DNA of 64,000 bases from Streptomyces flaveus (GCF_014647675.1 NZ_BMPQ01000010.1:189304-253303), one strand, 5' to 3'. Shown: positions 16,541-23,769, counted from the stretch's first letter. Translations and numbers: made by a program. Notes: a model not told the origin generated them from the letters alone.

Positions 16541-17410
16541 ATGGCAACGATTCCGTCGCTCCCCAGCAGGGATGACGTGGCGCGTATCGCACGGAACACC
16601 ACCGACATCACCGGCCAACTTCTGGACACCGCGGGCAATATAACCCGTATCGCCATCAATACCTTTGATCCGAGGGACGGTTCGGGCGCTGAGGCGCTGC
16701 GGGTACTGCGGGAGACCACGGCCGAACTGGCCGAGGCGAGCGCCTCCCCACAGGCGCAGGAGGCCTTCTACCGCATCGTGGACACACTGACGCGGCTCGG
16801 TACGAGCGGGGCGCCGCTCGCCACCCACCCCGTCAGTGAGCCCGCGCAGGCGTTGCTCACTGCATTGGGTGACAGCCTGCTGCCGGTCCTTGACGCCGTG
16901 GAGCCCGCCGTGGAGGAGGCGGCGGAGGCACTCGGCGAGCTGGTCGCCGCGACGTCGCCGCTGCTGCCCACGGCGGCGGGGGTGATGGCGGGCGTGCTCC
17001 TCGCCCTCGCCCCTCTGATCCGGGCCGCGGCGGACGTACTACGGGACTCGTCCCCCGAACTCCGCCGCATCGCCGACGCGTTGACGGCCGCACTGGCCCC
17101 GCTCCTGCCCTTGCAGGTGGCGTTGGCGGAACGGGCCGCTGCCGCGGGGGCGGGCGTCGTCCGCGCGACGCTTCCGCCTCTGGCGGACCTGACGGAGGCG
17201 GCGGCCGCCGGTATCAAGGCGGGCCGCCCGCTGCTGGTCGCCGGCGAGGAGTTCGTCGTCTCCGGCCTGGAACACCTCCAGCCCTTGCTCCTGGCGTCCG
17301 CCTATCGGGCGGGGCGGGTGGCCCGGGCGGCGGCGGTACGGGTGTCGGCGGCGGTGTCGCCTGCGGCGGAGCCGGGAGTGGTGGTGGCGGTGACGCCGGC
17401 CAGGGGATAG
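16541..17410 (+). CDS. Ala/Leu-rich helical protein of unknown function
   Basis: I do not recognise a family. The 289-residue product has a polar N-terminus with repeated NTTDITGQLLDTAGNI-type helices. An amphipathic to hydrophobic Ala/Leu-rich stretch (about 135-215) could associate with membrane or form a helical bundle. No signal peptide is obvious. The ATG at 16541 follows GAGGAG. Its last 109 bases overlap the 3' end of the convergent RecB-type nuclease gene, so one of the two C-termini may be over-called. Confidence 0.65.
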   Translation: MATIPSLPSRDDVARIARNTTDITGQLLDTAGNITRIAINTFDPRDGSGAEALRVLRETTAELAEASASPQAQEAFYRIVDTLTRLGTSGAPLATHPVSEPAQALLTALGDSLLPVLDAVEPAVEEAAEALGELVAATSPLLPTAAGVMAGVLLALAPLIRAAADVLRDSSPELRRIADALTAALAPLLPLQVALAERAAAAGAGVVRATLPPLADLTEAAAAGIKAGRPLLVAGEEFVVSGLEHLQPLLLASAYRAGRVARAAAVRVSAAVSPAAEPGVVVAVTPARG

Positions 17411-18258
17411 GGCGGCGGGGTGCCGCCGAACGCGGGGCAGAGGTCCCGGTAGCCGCACCAGTCGCAGAAGCGGCTCGGGCTGGGCTGCCACTCGCCCGTC
17501 GTCACCGCCCGCTGGATCGCCGCCCACAGCGCCCGCAGCTTCCGCTCCACCGCACGCAGGTCCGCCTCGTCCGGGTCGTACGTCACCATGTCGCCGCTGC
17601 CCAGATAGAGCAGCTGGAGGCGGCGCGGGACCACTCCGCGCCGCCGCCACAGCACCAGGGCGTAGAACTTCATCTGGAACATGGCCCGGTGCTCGAAGTC
17701 CGGCGGGGGCGCCTTACCCGTCTTGTAGTCCACCACGCGGACCTCGCCGGTCGGGGCGACGTCCACCCGGTCGATGATCCCGCGCAGTGTCAGCCCGGAC
17801 TCCAGCGTGGTCTCCACGAACAGCTCCCGCCCGGCGGGCTCCAACCGGGTCGGGTCCTCCATCCGGAAGTACTGCTCCAGCAGCTGTTCCGCCTCGGCCA
17901 GCCAGGAGGCCAGTACCGCGCCGTCCGTGTCCTGCGGGAAGAGGGCGGCCAGTTCGGGCCGTTTGCCCAGCAGTCGCTCCCACTCCGGGCGCAGCAACGC
18001 ACGGGCACGGTCCGGGGTGCGCTGCCCGGCCGGCACGTCGAAGAGCCGCTCCAGCACCGCGTGCACCACAATGCCCCGGGCCGCCGCCGGGTTCGGTGGC
18101 TCCGGCAGCTTGTCGATCGCCCGGAGCCGGTAGCGCAGCGGGCAGGTCATGAAGTCGTCCGCGCGCGAGGGCGACAGCGAGGACGGCGTCCTCGGGGCGG
18201 GCCGAGGTGCCGCGGGCGGGGCCGCGTCCGATGCGGCGGAACTCCCGGACGGGGACAT
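17302..18258 (-). CDS. RecB-family PD-(D/E)XK nuclease with Fe-S cluster
   Basis: The 318-residue protein shows the RecB-like nuclease core: GIVVHAVLERLF, GIIDRVD (metal Asp), and VVDYKTGK (Asp and Lys, about 175). Cys39 (FMTCPLRYRL) and the late Cys trio in CDWCGYRDLC are arranged as in Cas4/AddB-type nucleases that hold a 4Fe-4S cluster. It is likely a DNA exonuclease in repair. The last roughly 40 residues, after CPAFGGTPPPYP, are low-complexity Ala/Thr/Arg and lie in the overlap with the convergent gene. It precedes the accessory recombination operon but points away from it. Confidence 0.88.
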   Translation of the reverse strand: MSPSGSSAASDAAPPAAPRPAPRTPSSLSPSRADDFMTCPLRYRLRAIDKLPEPPNPAAARGIVVHAVLERLFDVPAGQRTPDRARALLRPEWERLLGKRPELAALFPQDTDGAVLASWLAEAEQLLEQYFRMEDPTRLEPAGRELFVETTLESGLTLRGIIDRVDVAPTGEVRVVDYKTGKAPPPDFEHRAMFQMKFYALVLWRRRGVVPRRLQLLYLGSGDMVTYDPDEADLRAVERKLRALWAAIQRAVTTGEWQPSPSRFCDWCGYRDLCPAFGGTPPPYPLAGVTATTTPGSAAGDTAADTRTAAARATRPAR

Positions 18259-18414
18259 ATTCCGACCTTACGCCGGGGGCCTGCGCAGGGCCCTTTCTGA
18301 ATCCACCGGACCGGTTCCGGCTACGACCCTGTACCCACTGTGCCCACTGTGCCCGCCCGCGTCGTGGCGCAGGCGCACTCGCTCCGGCCGATACGGACAT
18401 CAAGAGCATTGGTT

Positions 18415-18432
18415 ACTTTTCTGGAGAAAAGT
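18415..18432. promoter_or_regulatory. 18-bp palindromic operator candidate
   Basis: ACTTTTCTGGAGAAAAGT has perfect 8-bp arms around a GG centre and abuts the upstream edge of the candidate -35 at 18434. It is markedly AT-rich for this genome. It differs from the SOS box downstream, so a second regulator such as a phage-type repressor is inferred. Confidence 0.6.
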
Positions 18433-18433
18433 G

Positions 18434-18462
18434 TTGATTTTTCCTCTGTGCATGCCTAACGT
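18434..18462 (+). promoter_or_regulatory. Promoter of the recombination operon
   Basis: TTGATT (18434-18439) and TAACGT (18457-18462) are separated by 17 bp. The predicted start near 18469 leaves a 5' leader of about 130 nt before the GTG at 18600. No other gene lies between. Confidence 0.6.
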
Positions 18463-18478
18463 GTGGTTTCAGGCAGTT

Positions 18479-18494
18479 TCGAACTGACATTCGA
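18479..18494. promoter_or_regulatory. LexA-type SOS box
   Basis: TCGAACTGACATTCGA matches the actinobacterial LexA consensus TCGAAC-N4-GTTCGA at 11 of 12 defined bases. It lies about 10-25 bp after the predicted transcription start, where repressor binding blocks initiation. Confidence 0.75.
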
Positions 18495-18599
18495 GCAAGT
18501 GACGGCCGTGTGGGTGCACGTCTTGCCAGATGAGGACCGTGTTCCGGCCCTTCCCAAGCCCACCCCGAACCGCCGTCGGATGCGCCAGAGGAGAACGGC

Positions 18600-19580
18600 G
18601 TGAGCACCTTCACCTTCACCCCAGCCACCAAGGAGCAGGCCAAGGCCCGCATCGCGCTCACCGGTCCCACCGGCTCGGGCAAGACCTACACCGCGCTCGT
18701 CATCGGCACCGGGCTCGGCGACCGGATCGCCCTGATCGACACCGAGCACGGCAGCGCTTCCAAGTACGCCGACGAATTCGCCTTCGACACCCTCCCGCTC
18801 ACGACGTTCGAGCCCCGGGCGCTCGTCGAGGCGCTCGCGGTGGCCGCCCACGAGGGCTACGACGTCGTGATCGTCGACTCGCTCTCGCACTTCTGGTCCG
18901 GCACGGGCGGGATGCTGGAGCAGGTCGACAACGCGGCCAAGCGCACCGGGTCGGGGAACAGCTTCGCCGGCTGGAAGGAGGCCCGCCCCCTGGAGCGAGC
19001 GATGATCGACGCCCTGCTCGCCTATCCCGGTCAGCTCATCGCCACCATGCGTACCAAGACCGAGTACGTCGTCGAGGCCGACGAGCGCGGGCGCAAGGTA
19101 CCGCGCAAGGTCGGGCTCAAGCCCGAGCAGCGGGAGGGCATCGAGTACGAATTCGACATCGTCGGCGACCTCGACCACGAGAACACCCTGGTGATCTCCA
19201 AGTCCCGGGCGAAGCCGCTGTCCGGGATGGTGCTCCACAAGCCCGGCGCGGAGTTCGCCGAGGCCATCCTCGGCTGGCTCAAGACCGGCAAGCCCGCCAA
19301 GTCCGTGTCCGACTACATCGCGGCGGCCACCGCACCGGACGCCACCTATGACGGCCTGCGCTCCCTCTACGAGGAGGCCCGCCGGCACAACCTGCTCGGC
19401 TCCGCCGTCCTGGACGACGGGGAGACCCGCACGCTCGGCGAGCTGATCGTGCGCCACGGCACCGAGGCGGCGAAGAAGCAGGACGCCCGAGATGCCGAGT
19501 CGAGGGCCGAGACCGAGCGCGAGACCGAGCGGAGGAAGGACGAGGTCGGAACCGGGCGGAGGAAGGACAAGGTCGCATGA
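18600..19580 (+). CDS. RecA-fold AAA ATPase, Sak4-like phage recombinase
   Basis: The 326-residue protein has Walker A GPTGSGKT (residues 22-29), an ALIDTEHG segment, and Walker B VVIVDSLSHFW (about 90). This is the PF13479-type core of phage single-strand-annealing ATPases such as Sak4. A charged tail of about 35 Arg/Glu/Lys-rich residues ends it. The GTG start follows AGGAGAACGGC. Co-occurrence with an SSB gene supports the Sak4 assignment, since Sak4 of phage HK620 is known to be stimulated by its cognate SSB. It could instead be a phage ATPase without annealing activity. It is the first gene of the SOS-box operon. Confidence 0.78.
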   Translation: MSTFTFTPATKEQAKARIALTGPTGSGKTYTALVIGTGLGDRIALIDTEHGSASKYADEFAFDTLPLTTFEPRALVEALAVAAHEGYDVVIVDSLSHFWSGTGGMLEQVDNAAKRTGSGNSFAGWKEARPLERAMIDALLAYPGQLIATMRTKTEYVVEADERGRKVPRKVGLKPEQREGIEYEFDIVGDLDHENTLVISKSRAKPLSGMVLHKPGAEFAEAILGWLKTGKPAKSVSDYIAAATAPDATYDGLRSLYEEARRHNLLGSAVLDDGETRTLGELIVRHGTEAAKKQDARDAESRAETERETERRKDEVGTGRRKDKVA

Positions 19581-20089
19581 GCCTCAGGGACCACGCCACC
19601 CGGGTCGCCGTGCTCAGGGTGCTGCGCGACGTGGTGGAGGCCGAGTACCGGGCCACGCGCCGCGAGGTCCTCGACGGCCTGCGCGCGGCCCGCGCCGAGC
19701 TCGGCCTCAAGTCGATCCGGGCGACACTGCCGGACGGCACCCCGATCGCCATCATCACGCTCATCGACCCCCAGCCGACGGTCGTGATCGCCGACGAGCA
19801 CGCCTTCCTCACCTGGGTGGCCGAGAACCACCCCGACGAGGTGGAGACGCTCACCCAGGTACGCCCCCACTGGCAGCGGGAGTTCTTCGCCCGGCTCGCC
19901 GGCCTCGACGCGGTCACCGACCCGCACACCGGCGAGGTGATCCCCGGACTGGCGACGCTTCCGGCGTCCGAACCGCGTTCGTTCAGCCTCCGGCCCGTTC
20001 CCGGCGGAACGGAACAGGTCGCTCGCGCCTGGCACACCGGCGAGATCGACCTGCGCCGGCTGCTCGCCCTCGGCGGCGAGACGCGATGA
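19577..20089 (+). CDS. Small phage-like protein of unknown function
   Basis: I cannot name a family for this 170-residue protein. The N-terminal half is helical and charged. The middle (TPIAIITLIDPQPTVVIADEHAFLTWVAENHPDEVET) looks alpha/beta, and a WQREFFARL helix follows. The start overlaps the stop of the upstream ATPase as ATGA and its own stop overlaps the next start in the same way. It is therefore translated as part of the recombination operon. Actinophage genomes often carry such a protein beside a RecA-like ATPase; function inferred only as accessory to recombination. Confidence 0.72.
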   Translation: MSLRDHATRVAVLRVLRDVVEAEYRATRREVLDGLRAARAELGLKSIRATLPDGTPIAIITLIDPQPTVVIADEHAFLTWVAENHPDEVETLTQVRPHWQREFFARLAGLDAVTDPHTGEVIPGLATLPASEPRSFSLRPVPGGTEQVARAWHTGEIDLRRLLALGGETR

Positions 20090-20751
20090 CCACCACCATG
20101 CCCGCCACCACAGCGCCCTCCGGCAGGGACGCATCCGCCGCCCTGTGGTTCCCGGTCCCACGAGCCGAGCGGTCCCGGGGAGGTGGGATGCGTTCCCGCG
20201 GAAGGGAGTCCCGGATGACAACGGCCGAGACGGCCCGGCTGGTCACCCTGATCGCCTCGATCTGCCCGTCGACGCACATGGAGGAGACCACGGAGACCAC
20301 GGCGAAGAACTGGCACCCCCTCCTGGCAGACCTGGACGCCGCCGACGCACACGAGGCCGTGATCCGGCTGGGCCGACGGCGGCACCACATCGCCGCCGTC
20401 GACATCCGTGACGAGGTACGCGCGATCAGGGAGGAGCGGCTCGCCCGCGACCCGCTGCCGCTCCCGGACGCGGACCCGGACGACCCGCGCCGCTACCGCG
20501 CGGAACTCCTCGCGATCGTGACCGCGATCGCCTCGGGACAGCGCGTCGAGCGGGCACCCACCAGCCCGGCCCCGCCGCCCCACGCCCCCGCCGACCGCTC
20601 GAGGAACGACCTCCGCGTCCGCGCCCTCCGAGTTCCCTGCCCATGGTGCAAAGCCGCCCCCGGCCATCCGTGCACCGTCCCCCGCCTCGGCATTCCGTTG
20701 AAGAACGCCCCGGCCCACGCGTCGAGACTCACCGCGGCCGATCCGCCGTAA
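20086..20751 (+). CDS. Phage-like protein with C-terminal Cys/His zinc motif
   Basis: The 221-residue reading starts at an ATG overlapping the upstream stop (ATGA). An in-frame ATG at 20215, with GGAAGGGA before it, would give a 178-residue protein and is where recognisable sequence begins. The helical part TAETARLVTLIAS ... DLDAADAHEAVIRLGRR resembles the N-terminal domain of phage helicase loaders or inhibitors. The C-terminus has CPWCKAAPGHPC followed by a His, a zinc-binding module common in actinophage DNA-binding proteins. A role in loading replication or recombination proteins is inferred. Confidence 0.7.
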   Translation: MTTTMPATTAPSGRDASAALWFPVPRAERSRGGGMRSRGRESRMTTAETARLVTLIASICPSTHMEETTETTAKNWHPLLADLDAADAHEAVIRLGRRRHHIAAVDIRDEVRAIREERLARDPLPLPDADPDDPRRYRAELLAIVTAIASGQRVERAPTSPAPPPHAPADRSRNDLRVRALRVPCPWCKAAPGHPCTVPRLGIPLKNAPAHASRLTAADPP

Positions 20752-20822
20752 GACACGTCCGCCGTAAGACACGTAAGACAACCAACTCCCCCCCGCCCGT
20801 ACGCGCGTTAGGAGTACCTCTC

Positions 20823-21305
20823 ATGGTCGGCGAGACCGTAGTCACCGTCGTCGGCAACCTGACCGACGACCCCGAAATCCGCATGACCCCGTCCGGCGAC
20901 GCGGTCACACACTTCACCGTCGCCTCCACGCCCCGCGCCTTCGACCGACAGAGCAACGAGTGGAAGGACGCCGACACGCTGTTCCTGCGCTGCTCGGCCT
21001 GGCGGCAGATGGCGGAACACATCGCCAGGTCCCTGACGCGCGGCACCCGCGTCATCGTCCAGGGACGGCTGCACCAGCGGGCATACGAGACCAAGGAGGG
21101 CGAGAAGCGGACCGTCATCGAGCTGGAGGCCACGGAGATCGGCCCCTCCCTGCGCTACGCCGACGCGACGGTCAGCAAGACCTCTCGCGTGGGCGCTTCC
21201 GGCGGCACCCTCTTCGGCACCGAGCCGCCCGCGCCGAAGGACACACCGAGGGCACCCGACGGGGACAAGAGCACCCCCGAGAAGAGCTCCACGTTCCCCT
21301 TCTGA
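20823..21305 (+). CDS. ssb: Single-stranded DNA-binding protein paralogue
   Basis: The 160-residue product has a complete SSB OB-fold (residues 1-110): ETVVTVVGNLTDDPEIR, WRQMAEHIARSLTRGTRVIVQGRL and RTVIELEATEIGPSLRYA. The C-terminal linker is short and ends SSTFPF. It keeps the aromatic-Pro-Phe tip that binds partner proteins but lacks the usual run of Asp before it. The ATG at 20823 follows TTAGGAGTACC. It lies 71 bp after the zinc-motif gene and 73 bp before the second recA. A dedicated SSB in a recombination operon is typical of phages. Confidence 0.92.
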   Translation: MVGETVVTVVGNLTDDPEIRMTPSGDAVTHFTVASTPRAFDRQSNEWKDADTLFLRCSAWRQMAEHIARSLTRGTRVIVQGRLHQRAYETKEGEKRTVIELEATEIGPSLRYADATVSKTSRVGASGGTLFGTEPPAPKDTPRAPDGDKSTPEKSSTFPF

Positions 21306-21378
21306 GCCTGCCCGCTCTGAGCCTGTCCGTCGGCCGCGATGGCACATCCAGACCCCCATTACCCCCGAGGGGGACCCC

Positions 21379-22428
21379 ATGAAAGTACAGAACCGCGAAG
21401 AGACGCTCGAACTAGCCCTCGCCCAGATCGAGAAGCGGTTCGGCCAGGGCTCGGTCATGCGCCTCGGCGACGACCCCTGGGTCCCCGTCGAGGTCATCCC
21501 CACCGGCTCCGTCGCCCTCGACGTCGCCCTCGGCGTGGGCGGCCTGCCGCGCGGGCGGGTCGTGGAGATCTACGGCCCGGAGATGAGCGGGAAAACCACC
21601 ATCGCGCTGCACGCCCTGGCCAACGTGCAGCGGGCCGGCGGGACCGCGGTGTTCATCGACGCCGAGTACGGCCTCGACATCGAGTACGCGAGAAGGCTCG
21701 GCGTCGACATCGACGACCTCATCGCCTGCCAGCCCGACACCGGCGAGCAGGCGCTGGAGATCGCCGACACGCTGGTCCGCTCCGGAGCCGTCGACCTCAT
21801 CGTCATCGACTCCGTCGCCGCCCTCGTGCCGAGGGCGGAGATCGAGGGCGAGATGGGCGACCCCCACGTCGGCCTCCAGGCCCGGCTGATGAGCCAGGCG
21901 CTGCGGAAGATCACCGGAGCACTCGGCCAGTCGAGGACCACGATGATCTTCATCAACCAGCTCCGGGAGAAGATCGGCATCGTATTCGGCCCTCCAGAGA
22001 CCACGACCGGCGGCCGGGCGCTGAAGTTCTACGCCTCGGTGCGCCTGGACATCCGCCGCATCGAGACCCTCAAGCGCGGCGCCGAGCCGGTCGGCAACCG
22101 CACCCGCGTCAAGGTGGCCAAGAATAAGATCGCGCCGCCCTTCAAACAGGCCGAGTTCGACATCCTCTACGGGCAGGGCATCAGCCGCGAGGGCGAGCTG
22201 ATCGACATGGGGATGGAACACGGCTTCGTCCGCAAGGCCGGCGCCTGGTACACGTACGAGGGCGACCAGCTCGGCCAGGGCAAGGAGAACGCCCGCACCT
22301 TCCTGAAGGACAACCCCGACCTCGCCGACGAGATCGAGAAGAAGATCAAGGAGAAGCTGGGTGTCGGGACACGGCCGGAGGACCTCGGGACTCGGCCGGA
22401 GGATCCGGCAGCTACGTCGCCGGAGTGA
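21379..22428 (+). CDS. recA: Second RecA recombinase, accessory copy
   Basis: This 349-residue RecA has Walker A GPEMSGKT (66-73; housekeeping proteins usually read GPESSGKT), DAEYGLD in place of DAEHALD, an intact LIVIDSVAALVPRAEIEGEMGD, and loop L2 (FINQLREKIGIVFGPPETTTGG). The filament interface and C-terminal domain are present, so it should be active. The tail carries a GTRPED/LGTRPED duplication and lacks a strongly acidic end. Its place after sak4-like and ssb genes under an SOS box marks it as the element's own copy; the housekeeping recA is expected elsewhere. Confidence 0.9.
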   Translation: MKVQNREETLELALAQIEKRFGQGSVMRLGDDPWVPVEVIPTGSVALDVALGVGGLPRGRVVEIYGPEMSGKTTIALHALANVQRAGGTAVFIDAEYGLDIEYARRLGVDIDDLIACQPDTGEQALEIADTLVRSGAVDLIVIDSVAALVPRAEIEGEMGDPHVGLQARLMSQALRKITGALGQSRTTMIFINQLREKIGIVFGPPETTTGGRALKFYASVRLDIRRIETLKRGAEPVGNRTRVKVAKNKIAPPFKQAEFDILYGQGISREGELIDMGMEHGFVRKAGAWYTYEGDQLGQGKENARTFLKDNPDLADEIEKKIKEKLGVGTRPEDLGTRPEDPAATSPE

Positions 22429-22576
22429 AACCCCGTTCGGCCAGTGCGTCGATGGTGGTGCCGCCATCGTCGTACACGAGGGTGCCGGAGTCCCAGTCCA
22501 GCACTACGTCATCAAGCCCTCGAGCGCGGACGAGCCAGTCGTAGTTCCGCAGCGCGATGATCGTCTCCTCGGTCAT
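22412..22576 (-). CDS. Small hypothetical protein
   Basis: A 54-residue reading, MTEETIIALRNYDWLVRARG and onward, is rich in Asp and Leu and looks like a compact alpha/beta protein. No family is recognised. It overlaps the recA 3' end by 17 bp on the opposite strand. The ribosome-binding site is weak (AGGAG is about 16 bp upstream), so it may be unexpressed debris of the accessory region. Confidence 0.4.
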   Translation of the reverse strand: MTEETIIALRNYDWLVRARGLDDVVLDWDSGTLVYDDGGTTIDALAERGFTPAT

Positions 22577-22796
22577 GAAACCGAAGCTACTGCTCCTGCT
22601 CCGGCTCTCACCGCCGTGCACCTCTGGCCCGCTGTCCCCGCCACACTTTCGGCGGAACAGCCGCCGACGCCGCTGCGCCCGGAGCCGGGCAGTTGGCACA
22701 GGCGCGGAGCCGGTCCGAGATGCGCGCCCGCAGAAGGGGAGCCCCGCCTCAGCTGAGTGACGCTGTGGCCAAGCCCTTCTGCCGGGGTACCAGGTG

Positions 22797-22837
22797 CGAA
22801 AAGTGTGACACTTTCCGGGAAAGTGTCACACTTTTCG
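22797..22837. promoter_or_regulatory. Perfect 41-bp palindrome made of two 15-bp palindromes
   Basis: Twenty-base arms (22797-22816 and 22818-22837) are perfectly complementary around G22817. Each arm itself holds an odd palindrome, AAAGTGTGACACTTT (22800-22814) and AAAGTGTCACACTTT (22820-22834), with centres 20 bp apart, about two helical turns. This geometry suits cooperative binding of a dimeric repressor. A decayed XRE-type regulator lies just downstream. Confidence 0.75.
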
Positions 22838-22950
22838 TGGAGTGCATGCCCGGATCGCGCGTCACCGGCCGGATTCGCCAAGGAGTAGCTCATCTCCGGC
22901 CGGGAACCGAGCCGTGCCGCCCTCTTCCCACGCCACCACGGCTACCCGCC

Positions 22951-23172
22951 CATTGGGCCCATGTCGGTGCGCGCCTCCTTGGCCGGCCGCGACTGGCCCT
23001 CGGTGACCGTGACTCCGCTCTCGAGTCGCTCGAAGAAGCATGGGGTGTCGCGCCCGAGATGGCCCGCGTCCACCCGATGAGCCAGGAGTTGATGCGGGTG
23101 CTGACCTCACTGCACCGTCGCAGCAACCCGAGGCTGACCCGCCTTGCCAAGCGAGCCGGCGTGCCGTTCTGA
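22951..23172 (+). pseudogene. C-terminal remnant of an XRE/TPR-type regulator
   Basis: The last 73 codons read like the end of the large Streptomyces helix-turn-helix regulators with tetratricopeptide repeats: LALGDRDSALESLEEAWGVAPEMARVHPMSQELMRVL. It ends at a natural stop after LTRLAKRAGVPF. The N-terminal DNA-binding domain and most repeats are absent; upstream in-frame sequence is not related. I infer a deletion that left the operator-like palindrome at 22797-22837 and this tail. Confidence 0.6.
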
Positions 23173-23329
23173 CCGTCAGCGCAGTGAACCGTTCCCGGAT
23201 CCGCCGACGCCACGCAGCTCGGGGCAGGTCGAGTGAACCGCTGACTTATATGTGCGGTAGTAGCGCGTGGTCGGGTTTGCTGCCCGTAGCGTGCTGCAGG
23301 GCGCCGGCCGGAGTGGCTCGTGAACCGCT

Positions 23330-23423
23330 TGCCGAAGTCTGGCTCTCCCGGGGTGAGCATGCCCAGCGCGGAGTGTCTGCGCTGGCGGTTGTGGAAGATT
23401 TCCAGGTACTCGAAGAGCGCGGT
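23330..23423 (-). mobile_element. IS3-family transposase C-terminal fragment
   Basis: The minus strand encodes LFEYLEIFHNRQRRHSALGM, followed by a TPGEPDF-like end, which is the last part of the integrase core of IS3-family transposases. Only about 30 codons remain. The DDE residues, the first open reading frame and recognisable terminal repeats are missing. It marks an insertion and deletion event in the accessory region. Confidence 0.65.
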
Positions 23424-23454
23424 GGCGGAACTTCTCCCTCCTGAGGACAGACTG

Positions 23455-23721
23455 ATGCTGGACATCGAAGAGGCGACCAGGCTGGCCCAGAGGTTCCTGG
23501 ATGAGAAAGTCAGCCATGAGGGCATGACCTTTGCGCTCGTCGAAGGAGAGCACGCCCAGGTGGGAAGCACCTTCTACTTCGACTGTCAGTCGGTCGCCTA
23601 CCTCCGCAGCGGAGACCTTCGAGACATGGCTATCGGCACGGGCTACGTGTGCGTCGACGGAGAGACGGGGAAGTGCCGCATGCTGGGAGCGGTCGAGTCT
23701 GCCCAGCTGGACCTGTTCTGA
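23455..23721 (+). CDS. Imm35/YrhB-like small protein
   Basis: The 88-residue product (MLDIEEATRLAQRFLDEKVS ... GYVCVDGETGKCRMLG) has the length and pattern of the YrhB/Imm35 family. It has an N-terminal helix, then beta strands with a Gly-rich turn where a residue is declared in the form VDGETG. Imm35 members include predicted immunity proteins against polymorphic toxins, but others are not linked to toxins. No toxin gene is next to it. GAGGA precedes the ATG, and a strong terminator follows. It begins right after the IS3 fragment, so its original upstream partner may have been lost. Confidence 0.62.
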   Translation: MLDIEEATRLAQRFLDEKVSHEGMTFALVEGEHAQVGSTFYFDCQSVAYLRSGDLRDMAIGTGYVCVDGETGKCRMLGAVESAQLDLF

Positions 23722-23724
23722 CAA

Positions 23725-23769
23725 CGGGCTCATGGCCCGCGACAATCACCGTCGCGGGCCATGAGCCCG
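23725..23769. terminator. Strong 19-bp inverted-repeat terminator
   Basis: Arms 23725-23743 and 23751-23769 are perfectly complementary over 19 bp with a 7-nt loop (AATCACC), four bases after the Imm35-like stop codon. No T-run follows, as is common in Streptomyces. Confidence 0.8.

Noticed and set aside
16541..17410. Phasin-like or apolipoprotein-like assignment of the helical protein
   Set aside because: Only general Ala/Leu helicity supports it; no specific motif.
18600..22428. Possible CRISPR or anti-phage defence island
   Set aside because: No repeats with spacers, no Cas proteins; the Fe-S nuclease at 17302 is a stand-alone RecB-type enzyme, not next to Cas1/Cas2.
20823..22428. Complete prophage
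   Set aside because: No integrase, terminase, capsid, tail or lysis genes are seen; only a replication/recombination module is present.
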